Shown piece by piece: positions 45,776-55,371 of a stretch of DNA of 64,000 nucleotides (its first letter is position 1; each line of letters opens with the position of its first letter). The stretch spans positions 349,548 through 413,547 of the forward strand of contig JAFLBH010000004.1 in assembly GCA_017303905.1 (NCBI GenBank), in the 5' to 3' direction. The stretch is from Bacteroidota bacterium. Its GTDB lineage: Bacteria > Bacteroidota > Bacteroidia > B-17B0 > Aurantibacillaceae. Under the pieces are notes generated by a model that worked only from the letters and a program-made list of their open reading frames with translations, ran no database searches and was not told the origin of the DNA. The position numbers and the translations under genes are program-made.

Positions 45776-47989
45776 ATGCATTTACCGCCCTTAATAACTG
45801 ATTTAGCGCTTATACTTTTAGGCGCTGCTGTATTTGGCATTTTATTTAGATTTCTAAAACAACCGATAGTTCTTGGGTATATTATTGCTGGTGTTATTGT
45901 TGGGCCTTATTTCAAATTTTTTCCTACTGTGGCGGAAATTGAAAGCATTAAAACATGGGCTGAAATAGGAGTGATTTTTTTGCTTTTCAATTTAGGCTTG
46001 GAATTCAGTTTTAAAAAACTTCTCAAAGAAGGCTCTCGCATTATTGTGATAGCGCTTATGGGTGTTGGCTTAACACTTTTATCAGGATTTTTGCTTGGAA
46101 AACTTTTGGGGTGGAATAATACTGACAGTATTTTCATGGGAGGAATATTAGGTATTGCATCGACTACAATAATTATAAGGGCCTTTCAGGAACTAAATGT
46201 TAAAACACAAAAATTCACCAATATAGTTACCAGTGTTCTTATTGTAGAAGATCTTGCTGCTGTTATTTTAATGGTAATATTAACCACTCTATCTATTAGC
46301 CGTGAATTTGAAGGCACAGAATTGCTATTTTCTGTCTCAAAATTATTTTTCTTTCTTGTTCTCTGGTTTGTTTCAGGCATTTTCTTCTTACCATCCATTT
46401 TAAAGTTCTTGAAGAACTTGCTTAATGAAGAGATTCTTTTAATTTTTTCCCTTGCCTTGTGTTTTGCATTAGTAATTATGGCTCTGTACGCCGGATTCTC
46501 ACCTGCATTTGGCGCATTCATTATGGGATCCATTCTCGCGGAAACTACAAAAGCCGAAAGAATCGAACATTTAATCTCTTCTCTTAAGAACCTATTCGGC
46601 GCTATATTCTTTGTATCAGTTGGCATGTTAATTAACCCCAACACTATCATAGAGCACATTATTCCTGTTGCTCTTTCTGTTCTTATTTTGATTTTTGGAA
46701 AACCACTTTTTATAATTATAGGATCTGTTTTAACCGGACAGCCTTTAAAAATCGCTGTTCAAACAGGAATGTCCCTTTCACAAATAGGTGAGTTTTCCTT
46801 CATTATAGCTTCACTTGGATTAAGCTTAAAAGTTACAAGCGATTTTCTATATCCTGTTGCGGTTGCGGTTTCAGTTATCACCACATTCACTACTCCTTAT
46901 ATGATTAAGTTTTCAGAGAATGCAAATAATTTACTGCAGAGAATTCTGCCTGATAGATGGAATGAGATAATTAATAATTATAGCATCAGTACAGATAAAC
47001 TTACAGAAATCAGTGAGTGGCGAAAATTAATAAGAAGTACAATTAGTAATTCCATTATTTTTATTGTTATTATCGTTACTATTATACTTATTAATATAAA
47101 ATTCATACAACCCTATTTTTGGGAATATAAATGGAGTCGTATAATTACTGCCGTAATAACAATAGTTTTTATTTCGCCTTTCTTATGGGCACTTTCGTTC
47201 AGGCGCGGAAACAAAAACGATTACGCCAAAATGTGGAGTATAGAAGAATATAGAAGTCCTTTAGTTACTTTGCAACTTGTCAGAATACTATTCTCGATTG
47301 TATTGATAGGTTTTCTATTTGATAGCTTATTTTCAACGAGAACTGCTTTACTTGGTGTATTTATAACTTTTATCGCTTTGTATTTATTCAGAAAAAGGAT
47401 TCAGAAGTTTTATGGTAAAATTGAAGGGCGTTTTCTTTTAAACCTAAACGAACGAGAAACACGATACAATAACAAAAAATCACACTTAACACCTTGGGAT
47501 ACGCATCTTTCATCATTTAAACTGAACTCTCATTCGCCATTTATCGGAAAGATGCTATTAGAGTCTGAAATTCGGGAAAAATTTGGGGTAAACATTGCTG
47601 CAATTGATAGAGAAGACATTACTATAAACGTACCAGACAGGTTTGAACGTTTGTATCCACAAGACATTATTTCAGTTATTGGCACTGATGATCAATTAAA
47701 AAAATTTAAAGATTATATAGAAAAAGAAGAAGTTGCTACAAATATTCTTAAAGCCAAAACAGAGATAAAACTTCTTCATTTCACTATAAATACAAAATCA
47801 GTTTTGATTGGAAAAAGCATTAAGACATCTAACATCCGTGAGAGAACAAAAGGACTTGTTGTAGGAGTGGAAAGAGATGGAAAAAGAATTCTTAATCCTG
47901 AATCGGATTTAATTTTTAAGGAAAACGACAAAGTTTGGATTGTTGGTAATGAAAAAAGAATTTTAATTATGGCAGGAGAAAAGTTTTAA
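45776..47989 (+). CDS. CPA2-family cation:proton antiporter with two TrkA_C domains
   Basis: 737 residues. The N-terminal exchanger domain (about 1-385) includes KQPIVLGYIIAGVIVGP, LLFNLGLEFSFKKL and FSLALCFALVIMALYAGFSPAFGAFIMG. Extra TM helices (about 425-540) lead to two C-terminal TrkA_C (RCK_C) domains (about 575-650 and 655-737). A TrkA_N Rossmann domain (GxGxxG) is absent. Likely K+ or Na+ export in exchange for protons. Regulation through the RCK_C domains is an inference. Confidence 0.88.
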   Translation: MHLPPLITDLALILLGAAVFGILFRFLKQPIVLGYIIAGVIVGPYFKFFPTVAEIESIKTWAEIGVIFLLFNLGLEFSFKKLLKEGSRIIVIALMGVGLTLLSGFLLGKLLGWNNTDSIFMGGILGIASTTIIIRAFQELNVKTQKFTNIVTSVLIVEDLAAVILMVILTTLSISREFEGTELLFSVSKLFFFLVLWFVSGIFFLPSILKFLKNLLNEEILLIFSLALCFALVIMALYAGFSPAFGAFIMGSILAETTKAERIEHLISSLKNLFGAIFFVSVGMLINPNTIIEHIIPVALSVLILIFGKPLFIIIGSVLTGQPLKIAVQTGMSLSQIGEFSFIIASLGLSLKVTSDFLYPVAVAVSVITTFTTPYMIKFSENANNLLQRILPDRWNEIINNYSISTDKLTEISEWRKLIRSTISNSIIFIVIIVTIILINIKFIQPYFWEYKWSRIITAVITIVFISPFLWALSFRRGNKNDYAKMWSIEEYRSPLVTLQLVRILFSIVLIGFLFDSLFSTRTALLGVFITFIALYLFRKRIQKFYGKIEGRFLLNLNERETRYNNKKSHLTPWDTHLSSFKLNSHSPFIGKMLLESEIREKFGVNIAAIDREDITINVPDRFERLYPQDIISVIGTDDQLKKFKDYIEKEEVATNILKAKTEIKLLHFTINTKSVLIGKSIKTSNIRERTKGLVVGVERDGKRILNPESDLIFKENDKVWIVGNEKRILIMAGEKF

Positions 47990-48020
47990 AAATTTCTTTT
48001 CACCTGCCAATTAGCTCTAA

Positions 48021-50846
48021 CTATTTCTTTTGTTTATTAGCCGTTTCATCGGCTTTTATTTTCGCATCATCCAATGTTTTCTGACAACGCTTTTCGCTCT
48101 CATCCACCATCTTTTGCGCTTGCTTATCAACCTCCTTCTTCGCTAATTCTGCCGCTTTCTTGGCTGCAATCTTAGCAATAGGATTAGTAGCTTGTTCTAC
48201 TTGTTTGTCAGCTGCGGCATAACCTTCCGCTTTGTATTTATCCACTTGAGCTTGGGTTTCTGCTCTCATTTTCTCAACCTGTGCTTTAGCATCATCTAAA
48301 ATTTTCTGTGCTTCTTCGTTAGCTTTATCTACCACGGCAGCCACCACTTGTTCTTTCACTTGCTCAACAGCGGGTTTATCCCCGTCTTTTAGTCCGGTTT
48401 TAATGGTAGGCTTACTAACCGTACCGCCAAAGTTGATGTTTACTTTTACTTTCTCTCCTAAACTAACATTTGTTCCGGCAGCTTGATTAGCTTGTGCCAT
48501 TAAACTATTTAAAGCACTATTGGCTTGTGCACCAAACATAGCGCGCGGAATTTCCATTTTCCATTTATAATCGATGGTTTCATCCAAACCGGTACTTCCG
48601 CTAATGTTAGTATTGATTTGGTTTACCTTTACATCAAATGGTTTTGTCTCAACCCTACCGTCTTTCATTTCAAACGACACATCCATATTCTGGAAATCAA
48701 GATTTTTTAATTGCTCAATCTTTAAAGCATCTCCCAATTTTACGAAAGGTTCATATCCTCCAACACTCACTTTATTAGTTTTTAATTTACCATGCATGTG
48801 CGCGGTATTCAAATCCGGCTCCATTTTATCATTTAACACCATGTCAAAATCTTCGATAACTGCCGAGAACATACCTTTTGCATATTTACCGATAGGTGCC
48901 AATTTTTGTACTGAATTAAACGCATTGAATGTTGTTTGAATATCGAAGTTATCCAACTTCAAAGTAAAGTTTGCTTTAGGCTTGGTTGGATTCGTTGTTT
49001 CATAATAACCATTCAATAGCATAGCGCCACCAAGTACATTCAGTTTTAAATTCGTCATGTCTACTTTTTTCTTACGAACCACAATATTACCGGCTACGTT
49101 TTCCAAATTAAGGTTGGTATAAATTATCTTTCCCATTTTCGCGTTCAAAACAAAATCGATATTACCCGGCACCTCAATAACACCCGTTGCGGCAGTTGAA
49201 GTTGGCGCAGCCGCAGTTGTTTCGGTTGGCGTTGCTTCTTCAGGACCCATTAATTGGTTTAAGTCAATCACGTTAGAGGTCATATTAAAATGCCCGGTGA
49301 TTAATGAATCCTTAAATACATACTCCATGAAATTTTCAATCTTACCGCTAGCTTGAATATCTGTATTACCCATTTTAGCATCAAAGCCTGCTAACTCTAC
49401 AAATTGATTGGTAAAATTAAACTTGATCATATTCAACAAAACTTCATACGGTAATGTTGAACTTTTATAATTCATACCCGCAATTTCAAGTACCCCCTGC
49501 GCTTTAAATTTTTCGTATTCCTTCTTCTCAATTGAACTCATTCGTCCGGCCATCTCTATATCTGCGGTAATGGTTCCATTCATTTCATCACCCTTTTCAA
49601 GCGGAATAAATTCTTTTACAGTTGCCAAAACAATTTTCGCTTTCACTTGTGCATCAATATTCGGATCTGAAATTGGCGTAGCAACATGTGCCCATAAATC
49701 AACAGGATTCCCTCCCATTTCTACATGAAATTTATTGACATCAATTGTTGTAGCATCCAGTACACCGGTAGGATTTTTCACTTTCACATCAATGTTTACA
49801 TTGTTCACTGATTTCGGTAAAGAAGGATATTTAAACATACCATCGGCAACAGTTAACTCTACACCGAAAGCTGGATATTGCTTATCATTATAGGTACCTT
49901 TTGCGTATCCGTTTAAAGCGAGTTTACCCGATGTTTTTAATCCAGCAAAGTCTTTGGAGTAAACAACAGGAATTAAAGATAAAATAGATTTGAATTCCGT
50001 TTGTTTAGCTTTGAAAGTAACATCTAAGCCAATGTCATCCGTTGGCATGGTAATAACACCATCAAATCCTAAAGTCAAATCATTTAAACTTAATTCATTT
50101 TCTTTAAATGTAAATTTCATGTTCGGCATATCCATGTCTAAATCGGCTTTAGAATGAATATGTACATCTGTTAAATAACCAACACCGCCCATGTTATAAG
50201 TTGTTTTAGCGATATCAAGTAAATTCTCCATCACAAAAACATCCTGTGTAAAATCACCTTTCAATTCGTAATTAAACCCTTCTAATCTTCCATACATGTC
50301 ACCTTGTTTATCATCGTAAACAATATATGTATCGCTAATCTTAAATTGCTTTAGCTGCAATGCAAATTTTGTTGGCTCACTTGGAGCTTCAGTAGTGGTA
50401 GTAGTATCGGCACTTGCCTTAGCAATATCCCAATTCGCTTTACCATCATGTAACACCACCGCTTTAATTCGGGCTTTATCGATCACCACTGAATTAATCT
50501 GATATTTATCGCCGCTTAAAACACTTTTCAAATTGATGTTGGTGCTTAACTCTCCAATATAAGCCAATGTATCCTTCTCAAATTCGTTGATACCAACAAT
50601 TCGTACATCTTTAATTACAAAATGAAAATCAGGAAACGTACTGATGAGGGTTAAATCAAAATCGCCGAAATCAACTTTTGCATTTAAATTATTATTAGCT
50701 TCCTCTTTTACAAGAGCAACAATTTTATCTTTAAACAAAAATGGTGCTGCAATAATTAAAATGATTAATAAAAGGAACGTAATTCCTGTCCATTTCAAAA
50801 TGCGCTTTATCAAGCTCTTTTTCGGCTTTTCGTTCATGTCTGTCAT
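48021..50846 (-). CDS. AsmA-like inner-membrane-anchored protein with coiled-coil tail
   Basis: 941 residues. One N-terminal TM anchor (about 15-36), then a long beta-groove region (about 40-810) with AsmA-type blocks (NLNAKVDFGDFDLTLISTFP, DLDMDMPNMKFTF, PGNIDFVLNAKMGKIIYTNL). A Lys/Glu/Ala-rich coiled coil of about 120 residues closes the protein (EQVKEQVVAAVVDKANEEAQ to the C-terminus). AsmA-like proteins bridge the periplasm and are linked to phospholipid transport to the outer membrane. Met4 (50837) is an alternative start. Confidence 0.85.
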   Translation of the reverse strand: MTDMNEKPKKSLIKRILKWTGITFLLLIILIIAAPFLFKDKIVALVKEEANNNLNAKVDFGDFDLTLISTFPDFHFVIKDVRIVGINEFEKDTLAYIGELSTNINLKSVLSGDKYQINSVVIDKARIKAVVLHDGKANWDIAKASADTTTTTEAPSEPTKFALQLKQFKISDTYIVYDDKQGDMYGRLEGFNYELKGDFTQDVFVMENLLDIAKTTYNMGGVGYLTDVHIHSKADLDMDMPNMKFTFKENELSLNDLTLGFDGVITMPTDDIGLDVTFKAKQTEFKSILSLIPVVYSKDFAGLKTSGKLALNGYAKGTYNDKQYPAFGVELTVADGMFKYPSLPKSVNNVNIDVKVKNPTGVLDATTIDVNKFHVEMGGNPVDLWAHVATPISDPNIDAQVKAKIVLATVKEFIPLEKGDEMNGTITADIEMAGRMSSIEKKEYEKFKAQGVLEIAGMNYKSSTLPYEVLLNMIKFNFTNQFVELAGFDAKMGNTDIQASGKIENFMEYVFKDSLITGHFNMTSNVIDLNQLMGPEEATPTETTAAAPTSTAATGVIEVPGNIDFVLNAKMGKIIYTNLNLENVAGNIVVRKKKVDMTNLKLNVLGGAMLLNGYYETTNPTKPKANFTLKLDNFDIQTTFNAFNSVQKLAPIGKYAKGMFSAVIEDFDMVLNDKMEPDLNTAHMHGKLKTNKVSVGGYEPFVKLGDALKIEQLKNLDFQNMDVSFEMKDGRVETKPFDVKVNQINTNISGSTGLDETIDYKWKMEIPRAMFGAQANSALNSLMAQANQAAGTNVSLGEKVKVNINFGGTVSKPTIKTGLKDGDKPAVEQVKEQVVAAVVDKANEEAQKILDDAKAQVEKMRAETQAQVDKYKAEGYAAADKQVEQATNPIAKIAAKKAAELAKKEVDKQAQKMVDESEKRCQKTLDDAKIKADETANKQKK

Positions 50847-50949
50847 AATAAAAGATTAAAAGCTAAAAATACTAAAGATTAGCGTTTTAACAGATGATTT
50901 AATTAAGGAAAAGATTAAATTTTATTAAAATTTACTTACGTTTTTTCAC

Positions 50950-51831
50950 TTACATGATTATCCAATTTTCGGGATAAATATTGTGCGAATGAGCCTCCAC
51001 ACCTGCAAACCATTGAGTTGGAGCAATTACCAATTTATTGGCATATGGGTTAAGCCACGCACCCCACCAACTGAAACTGCTATTAGCAATGATATGATGT
51101 TTACACAAACTCATTAACCAAATATCGTAGTGTGGCTTCTCTGTGTTAATATCAATGTAGGTAACCGGAAGAATAGAGTTTAGATTTGCTTTTGCCCAAG
51201 CAACATCATCCGAAAACACAAAAAGATGTGCCGACTCACAAACGGTCTTTATATACGAAATAGCTTGATGGTAATACGCTAAAGAACAACTGCCATGAAA
51301 GGCAGCAGCTTCTTTATTGTTTACATAATCGCCTCTTCGAATATGTAAACTCACCGCGGTAAGCGATTTTATTTTTTCTGCCAATGCCGAGTTTGCAGCA
51401 TCCGGTTCTTGCTTGATTGTAAATTCATTTAAGAGAATTTCCCTCACCGATTGAAAATACAATTCCGATTGCCAAAAACCATTTAAATAGGTTTTGGCAG
51501 GAAAACTGTAGAACTCCTTCATAAACGCATGTCCGCTTTCATTGGCGACAATTTTTGAAAACAATATAGGCAGCTTACGCTGTAAAGTACTATGATATTT
51601 GTTACGATATAGGGGAAGAAACGGTTTAACATCACCTTCTGTAGCTATTGTTGCATGAATATTAAACACATCCAAAGCATAATGCCGCTTCGTGTATTTG
51701 TTTTGAGGATCTGCTTCCAAATAAGACAAATCCAATTTTAGTTCAGTTTTGTGTAAATGAGCCAAACAACGCCCCGCCGCGTATTGAAACATCTGGTTAC
51801 CCAGTCCGCCCATTAATTTGACAATAATCAT
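50950..51831 (-). CDS. GT11 alpha-1,2-fucosyltransferase
   Basis: 293 residues. The GT11 motifs are clear: N-terminal MGGLGNQMFQYAAGR, the GDP-fucose motif HIRRGDYV, LFVFSDDVAWAK, and C-terminal NSSFSWWGAWLNPYANKLVIAP. It transfers fucose to a terminal galactose-type acceptor in a cell-surface glycan. It is the last gene of the polysaccharide operon; its ATG directly follows the stop of the upstream GT2 gene. Confidence 0.93.
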   Translation of the reverse strand: MIIVKLMGGLGNQMFQYAAGRCLAHLHKTELKLDLSYLEADPQNKYTKRHYALDVFNIHATIATEGDVKPFLPLYRNKYHSTLQRKLPILFSKIVANESGHAFMKEFYSFPAKTYLNGFWQSELYFQSVREILLNEFTIKQEPDAANSALAEKIKSLTAVSLHIRRGDYVNNKEAAAFHGSCSLAYYHQAISYIKTVCESAHLFVFSDDVAWAKANLNSILPVTYIDINTEKPHYDIWLMSLCKHHIIANSSFSWWGAWLNPYANKLVIAPTQWFAGVEAHSHNIYPENWIIM

Positions 51832-52764
51832 TTAAAACTGCTCTAATTTAAAATAACGTTTATTATAACGGCTGTTATATAAACGCCAAATTAATCTTTT
51901 TATGGTTACGTTTTTGTCCTTTTTGTTTAAAATTCTTTCGAATATTTTCTTCAATTCCCTGCTTAAATCAGTTAATGCTTCCAGTTCTTCTATTTTCTTA
52001 ATTTCAAAATCCCTGAAAAAATACTCGAAAAACAACTCGTAGTTTTTAGTTTGTTTCAACTGTGGCAGTAATAAAGAAAACAATAAAATATTCTCTTTCA
52101 ATTCAACATCTCTTGTACCTTTTACGGCTTGCGTAACTTGTCCGGGTGCTTCATGTACCGTGCAAACCAAAGCTTCATTTACATAAGCAAATTTTGCCGC
52201 CTTTAAATAACGTATATAGAATTCTACATCGACTAACCATTTGAATTTTGAATTGAAATACTTTTTATTATTCAAAAATAAAGTAGCGGATGGAGCACCT
52301 ATTACATTTTTAAAAAACAGAAAATTAATATCTTTTTCGAGTCGTTTTAATTGTGCTGAATTAGGCTTGGCAATTCGTCGTGTATCACTATTTTGATGCC
52401 ATACTTCGGTATTACAAAACACAAAATCCACTTTAGCTTTCTCTGCTGCATTCACCATTTTAGTCAAACTATCTTCCTTAAGAAAATAATCATCGTGATG
52501 CATAATTTTGATGTATTTGCCTTTGGCTCTCTCCATGGCTGAGTTCCAATTGAGGGGATTTCCTAAAGCAGGAGTGTTATGAAAATATTGTAAAAGTGGA
52601 TTTCTATATGATTCTATCAACTTCCTTACAGAATCATCTTTGCTATCATCGGTAATTATCACTTCAAAATTCGCATATGTTTGCTTCAACACCGAATCAA
52701 TACACATTTTTAAAAAATGTGTTTGCTGATAAGCAGGAATACATATGGAAACTAAGGGCTTCAT
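51832..52764 (-). CDS. GT2-family glycosyltransferase
   Basis: 310 residues. The GT-A domain (about 1-210) opens with PLVSICIPAYQQTHFLKMCIDSVLKQTYANFEVIITDD, and the acidic motif is IMHHDDYF near residue 92. The C-terminal part is helical and basic. It is cytoplasmic, extending a lipid-linked glycan. The sugar is unknown. Confidence 0.88.
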   Translation of the reverse strand: MKPLVSICIPAYQQTHFLKMCIDSVLKQTYANFEVIITDDSKDDSVRKLIESYRNPLLQYFHNTPALGNPLNWNSAMERAKGKYIKIMHHDDYFLKEDSLTKMVNAAEKAKVDFVFCNTEVWHQNSDTRRIAKPNSAQLKRLEKDINFLFFKNVIGAPSATLFLNNKKYFNSKFKWLVDVEFYIRYLKAAKFAYVNEALVCTVHEAPGQVTQAVKGTRDVELKENILLFSLLLPQLKQTKNYELFFEYFFRDFEIKKIEELEALTDLSRELKKIFERILNKKDKNVTIKRLIWRLYNSRYNKRYFKLEQF

Positions 52765-53526
52765 TTATTGTTGTGACCACACTGTGGTGTTTTTTACAAT
52801 ACTGTTTTTATAAAATTGATTTTCTTCGTTTTGTTGAGAGCTGTTCTCATACCAGGGCAAATGATGCAGGCTGTATTTACCTCCCAAACGAAACGCTTTG
52901 CATTCTTCTGCATTCCCAAAAGCTAAAGGTCTATACAACGCAAATGTTGTATCTACTAAAGCATCGTACACATTATCGCTAACTTTTTTAGTCCAGTACT
53001 TTTCTTCTGCCTTGATAACTTCGCTTTTGAAGTTATAATAATCAGGTAAATCATCTAACTTCAAAGCTGCTCCTGCCTTCTCTATTCGATTATTTGCTTT
53101 TAGCACTTTGTATAATTGAAAAACCAAATCCTTCGGACAATCATTATTTGGTACCACATCCGGGTCGGTATAAACATAATATGAATTCTTAACTTCTTTA
53201 AAAAAAGCACTCTTCCATAAAGCCATATAACCCAAATTGTCATTCAAATAAACGATTTTGTTCTTCGCGGTTTTATAATAATCTAATAATGGAGGATAGG
53301 TAGAATTATTATCGAGAATAATAATATTCGTATATCCATTCTTCTCCAACCACTCGATCAAAGTCTTTAAATAAGTTAAACGGTTGTAGTTATTAATGAT
53401 TATTGGAACGGCATAACTGTCTTTCTCGCTTAAAAAATCATTCATGAAAATGCGTTGGGTTGAGCGACCCAACTTACGCAACGCCGACAAAATACTCTTA
53501 CGTTTATAATACAACCACTCCTTCAT
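52765..53526 (-). CDS. GT-A-fold glycosyltransferase-like protein
   Basis: 253 residues. After a basic N-terminal stretch the GT-A core begins VPIIINNYNRLTYLKTLIEWL, followed by NIIILDNNS and the metal-binding motif YTDPDVVPNN (about residues 117-126). It is shorter than most GT2 enzymes and is diverged from its neighbours. Specificity unknown. It overlaps the upstream GT2 gene by one base (TAATG). Confidence 0.8.
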   Translation of the reverse strand: MKEWLYYKRKSILSALRKLGRSTQRIFMNDFLSEKDSYAVPIIINNYNRLTYLKTLIEWLEKNGYTNIIILDNNSTYPPLLDYYKTAKNKIVYLNDNLGYMALWKSAFFKEVKNSYYVYTDPDVVPNNDCPKDLVFQLYKVLKANNRIEKAGAALKLDDLPDYYNFKSEVIKAEEKYWTKKVSDNVYDALVDTTFALYRPLAFGNAEECKAFRLGGKYSLHHLPWYENSSQQNEENQFYKNSIVKNTTVWSQQ

Positions 53527-54263
53527 TATGCGAGTTTGGCCTCCTTATACCGCTTCAATTTTGTTTTAAATTTAAACCAACTGTAAGTTAGGGGTGAGTA
53601 ATTCTCCAACCAACTTTGTTCCCGTTCCTTTTCTTGTAGTTTTCTATTCGTATCGGTACTACCAATTCCACCCGTATTAAATACAGCAACGAATAAACTC
53701 AAATGCTTGTATTTTAATTTATGTTTCAATATCGTGCGGATGAAAAACTCATAATCCGCTGTGATTTTATAATTTTCTTTATAATAACCATACTTCACAA
53801 ACACCTCGCGTCGAATAAATGTACAAGGATGCCAAAGTGTAGAAATCATAAAGTGGTGTACGTTTAATTTATCAGGAGAAAAAGCTTTTTCGATTTGCCC
53901 ATGATTATTCTCTAACAATAAATCACCATAAACAAAATCTTCCGACAAACCGGCTTCCGAAACTTTTTGTAACACCAAATTATCAGCGAAATAATCCCCC
54001 GAGTTTAAAAACAAACAATATTCGCCGGTAGCTATTTTTGCTCCTTTATTTTGGGCATTGTAAATTCCACTGTCCTTTTCAGAAATCCATTTACTGATTC
54101 GGGATGCATTCTTCTCAATTAATTCTTTACTCCCATCCTGCGAACCTCCGTCAATAACAATGTATTCAAAGTCTTTAAACGTTTGATTAAATACCGAGCT
54201 CATCGTTTTTTCCAAACCGATGGAATTATTATAATTGATTGTTATTATTGAGAATTTAGCCAC
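53526..54263 (-). CDS. GT2-family glycosyltransferase (WcaA-like)
   Basis: 245 residues, GTG start. KFSIITINYNNSIGLEKTMSSVFNQTFKDFEYIVIDGGSQDGS is the donor-binding start, and NSGDYFADN the acidic metal motif. It probably adds one residue to the lipid-linked glycan. A 55-nt gap separates it from the upstream gene, the largest gap inside the operon. Confidence 0.9.
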   Translation of the reverse strand: MAKFSIITINYNNSIGLEKTMSSVFNQTFKDFEYIVIDGGSQDGSKELIEKNASRISKWISEKDSGIYNAQNKGAKIATGEYCLFLNSGDYFADNLVLQKVSEAGLSEDFVYGDLLLENNHGQIEKAFSPDKLNVHHFMISTLWHPCTFIRREVFVKYGYYKENYKITADYEFFIRTILKHKLKYKHLSLFVAVFNTGGIGSTDTNRKLQEKEREQSWLENYSPLTYSWFKFKTKLKRYKEAKLA

Positions 54264-54318
54264 GCTTAATGCGTAAGCAAGTTAACCATTTAAGGAATAA
54301 AATAAAATGCAAAAAGTC

Positions 54319-55371
54319 TTATTTATTAATAAAATCACTAACCTTATAATAGTGATAATGTGCCAGTCGGGAGCGGGTTTTGGAGCCGAATATATTCACA
54401 AGGTTCATCCTGACATCGTACTGGAAAAACTTAAGTATTTGAGCGAATGTCATTGGTTCCTTATCTGTAGGTTGATTTGCTCCGTTTGAATTAAAACTAT
54501 CGTCCCTTTTCCGGATTTCCTCAGAAACTTGCATGAGTTCCTTTACATACGGCCTGAAGAAAATATCAATCGCCTCCCTATTCATTTCATAATTCTCACC
54601 GGTTAATGAAACCATATCATTACTGAATAATTTCAACCCGTGAAAATGAAAAAACACCGCTTCAAAAATTTTTCCACTGCTTAATTCTTTTCCCTGGATG
54701 GTCTTACCTTCCTTGGTAAAAGCATATTGTTGCATATTCCAGGGGGCTAATCCTCCACCCAAATGTTTTAACTCATGTACGCCTTTAAAATCACGCGTCC
54801 ACGTATCCAGATATTTTTGGTCACCGAATTTTCCATCTTCCACATAGCCATAACACCAATCAATGCAGGCATCTCGCCACCATTTCAGCACTTTCATTCC
54901 TTCCGGTGTGTTTTTAAACGTTACGAATTGGACACAATATTTTCCACTTATTGCTGATTGATCATAGCTTGAAGTATATCGGTGTTCGGTAATTAATACA
55001 GAATTATCGCCCATTTCATCCACTAATACCTTTGGGTCGGAATAAAAACACATGTCCGCATCAATGTAGGTACAATTATCCAGATTATATTTTTCGATCG
55101 AATATAAAATGGTTGAAGACGAGCATGTCCAACAATACTCTCCTGCACTCCTTGAAGGCTTAATGCGCAATAACTCGGGATCTTCAAATTGCTTTAAGGA
55201 AATAACTGTGAGATTTGGGTAATTAGCTTGAGATAAATAATCGTAAGTTTTATCATCGAAAGCATAAACGTACAAATGAAAATTTTTACAATGCCTTTGC
55301 AGGGAATGGTACATAAGAACACCACGAGAGAGGTAATTAGCATTAAATAATGTACAAAAATTAAGTTTCAT
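54319..55371 (-). CDS. Nucleotide-diphospho-sugar transferase (GT-A, GT8-like)
   Basis: 350 residues. The start FCTLFNANYLSRGVLMYHSLQRHCKNFHLYVYAFDD is that of retaining GT-A enzymes. The DxD motif is DADMCFYSD (about 118-126), and HFHGLKLFS near the C-terminus resembles the GT8 second metal motif (HxxG). The tail (about 280-350) is basic and polar. Linkage and sugar are unknown. Confidence 0.8.
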   Translation of the reverse strand: MKLNFCTLFNANYLSRGVLMYHSLQRHCKNFHLYVYAFDDKTYDYLSQANYPNLTVISLKQFEDPELLRIKPSRSAGEYCWTCSSSTILYSIEKYNLDNCTYIDADMCFYSDPKVLVDEMGDNSVLITEHRYTSSYDQSAISGKYCVQFVTFKNTPEGMKVLKWWRDACIDWCYGYVEDGKFGDQKYLDTWTRDFKGVHELKHLGGGLAPWNMQQYAFTKEGKTIQGKELSSGKIFEAVFFHFHGLKLFSNDMVSLTGENYEMNREAIDIFFRPYVKELMQVSEEIRKRDDSFNSNGANQPTDKEPMTFAQILKFFQYDVRMNLVNIFGSKTRSRLAHYHYYKVSDFINK

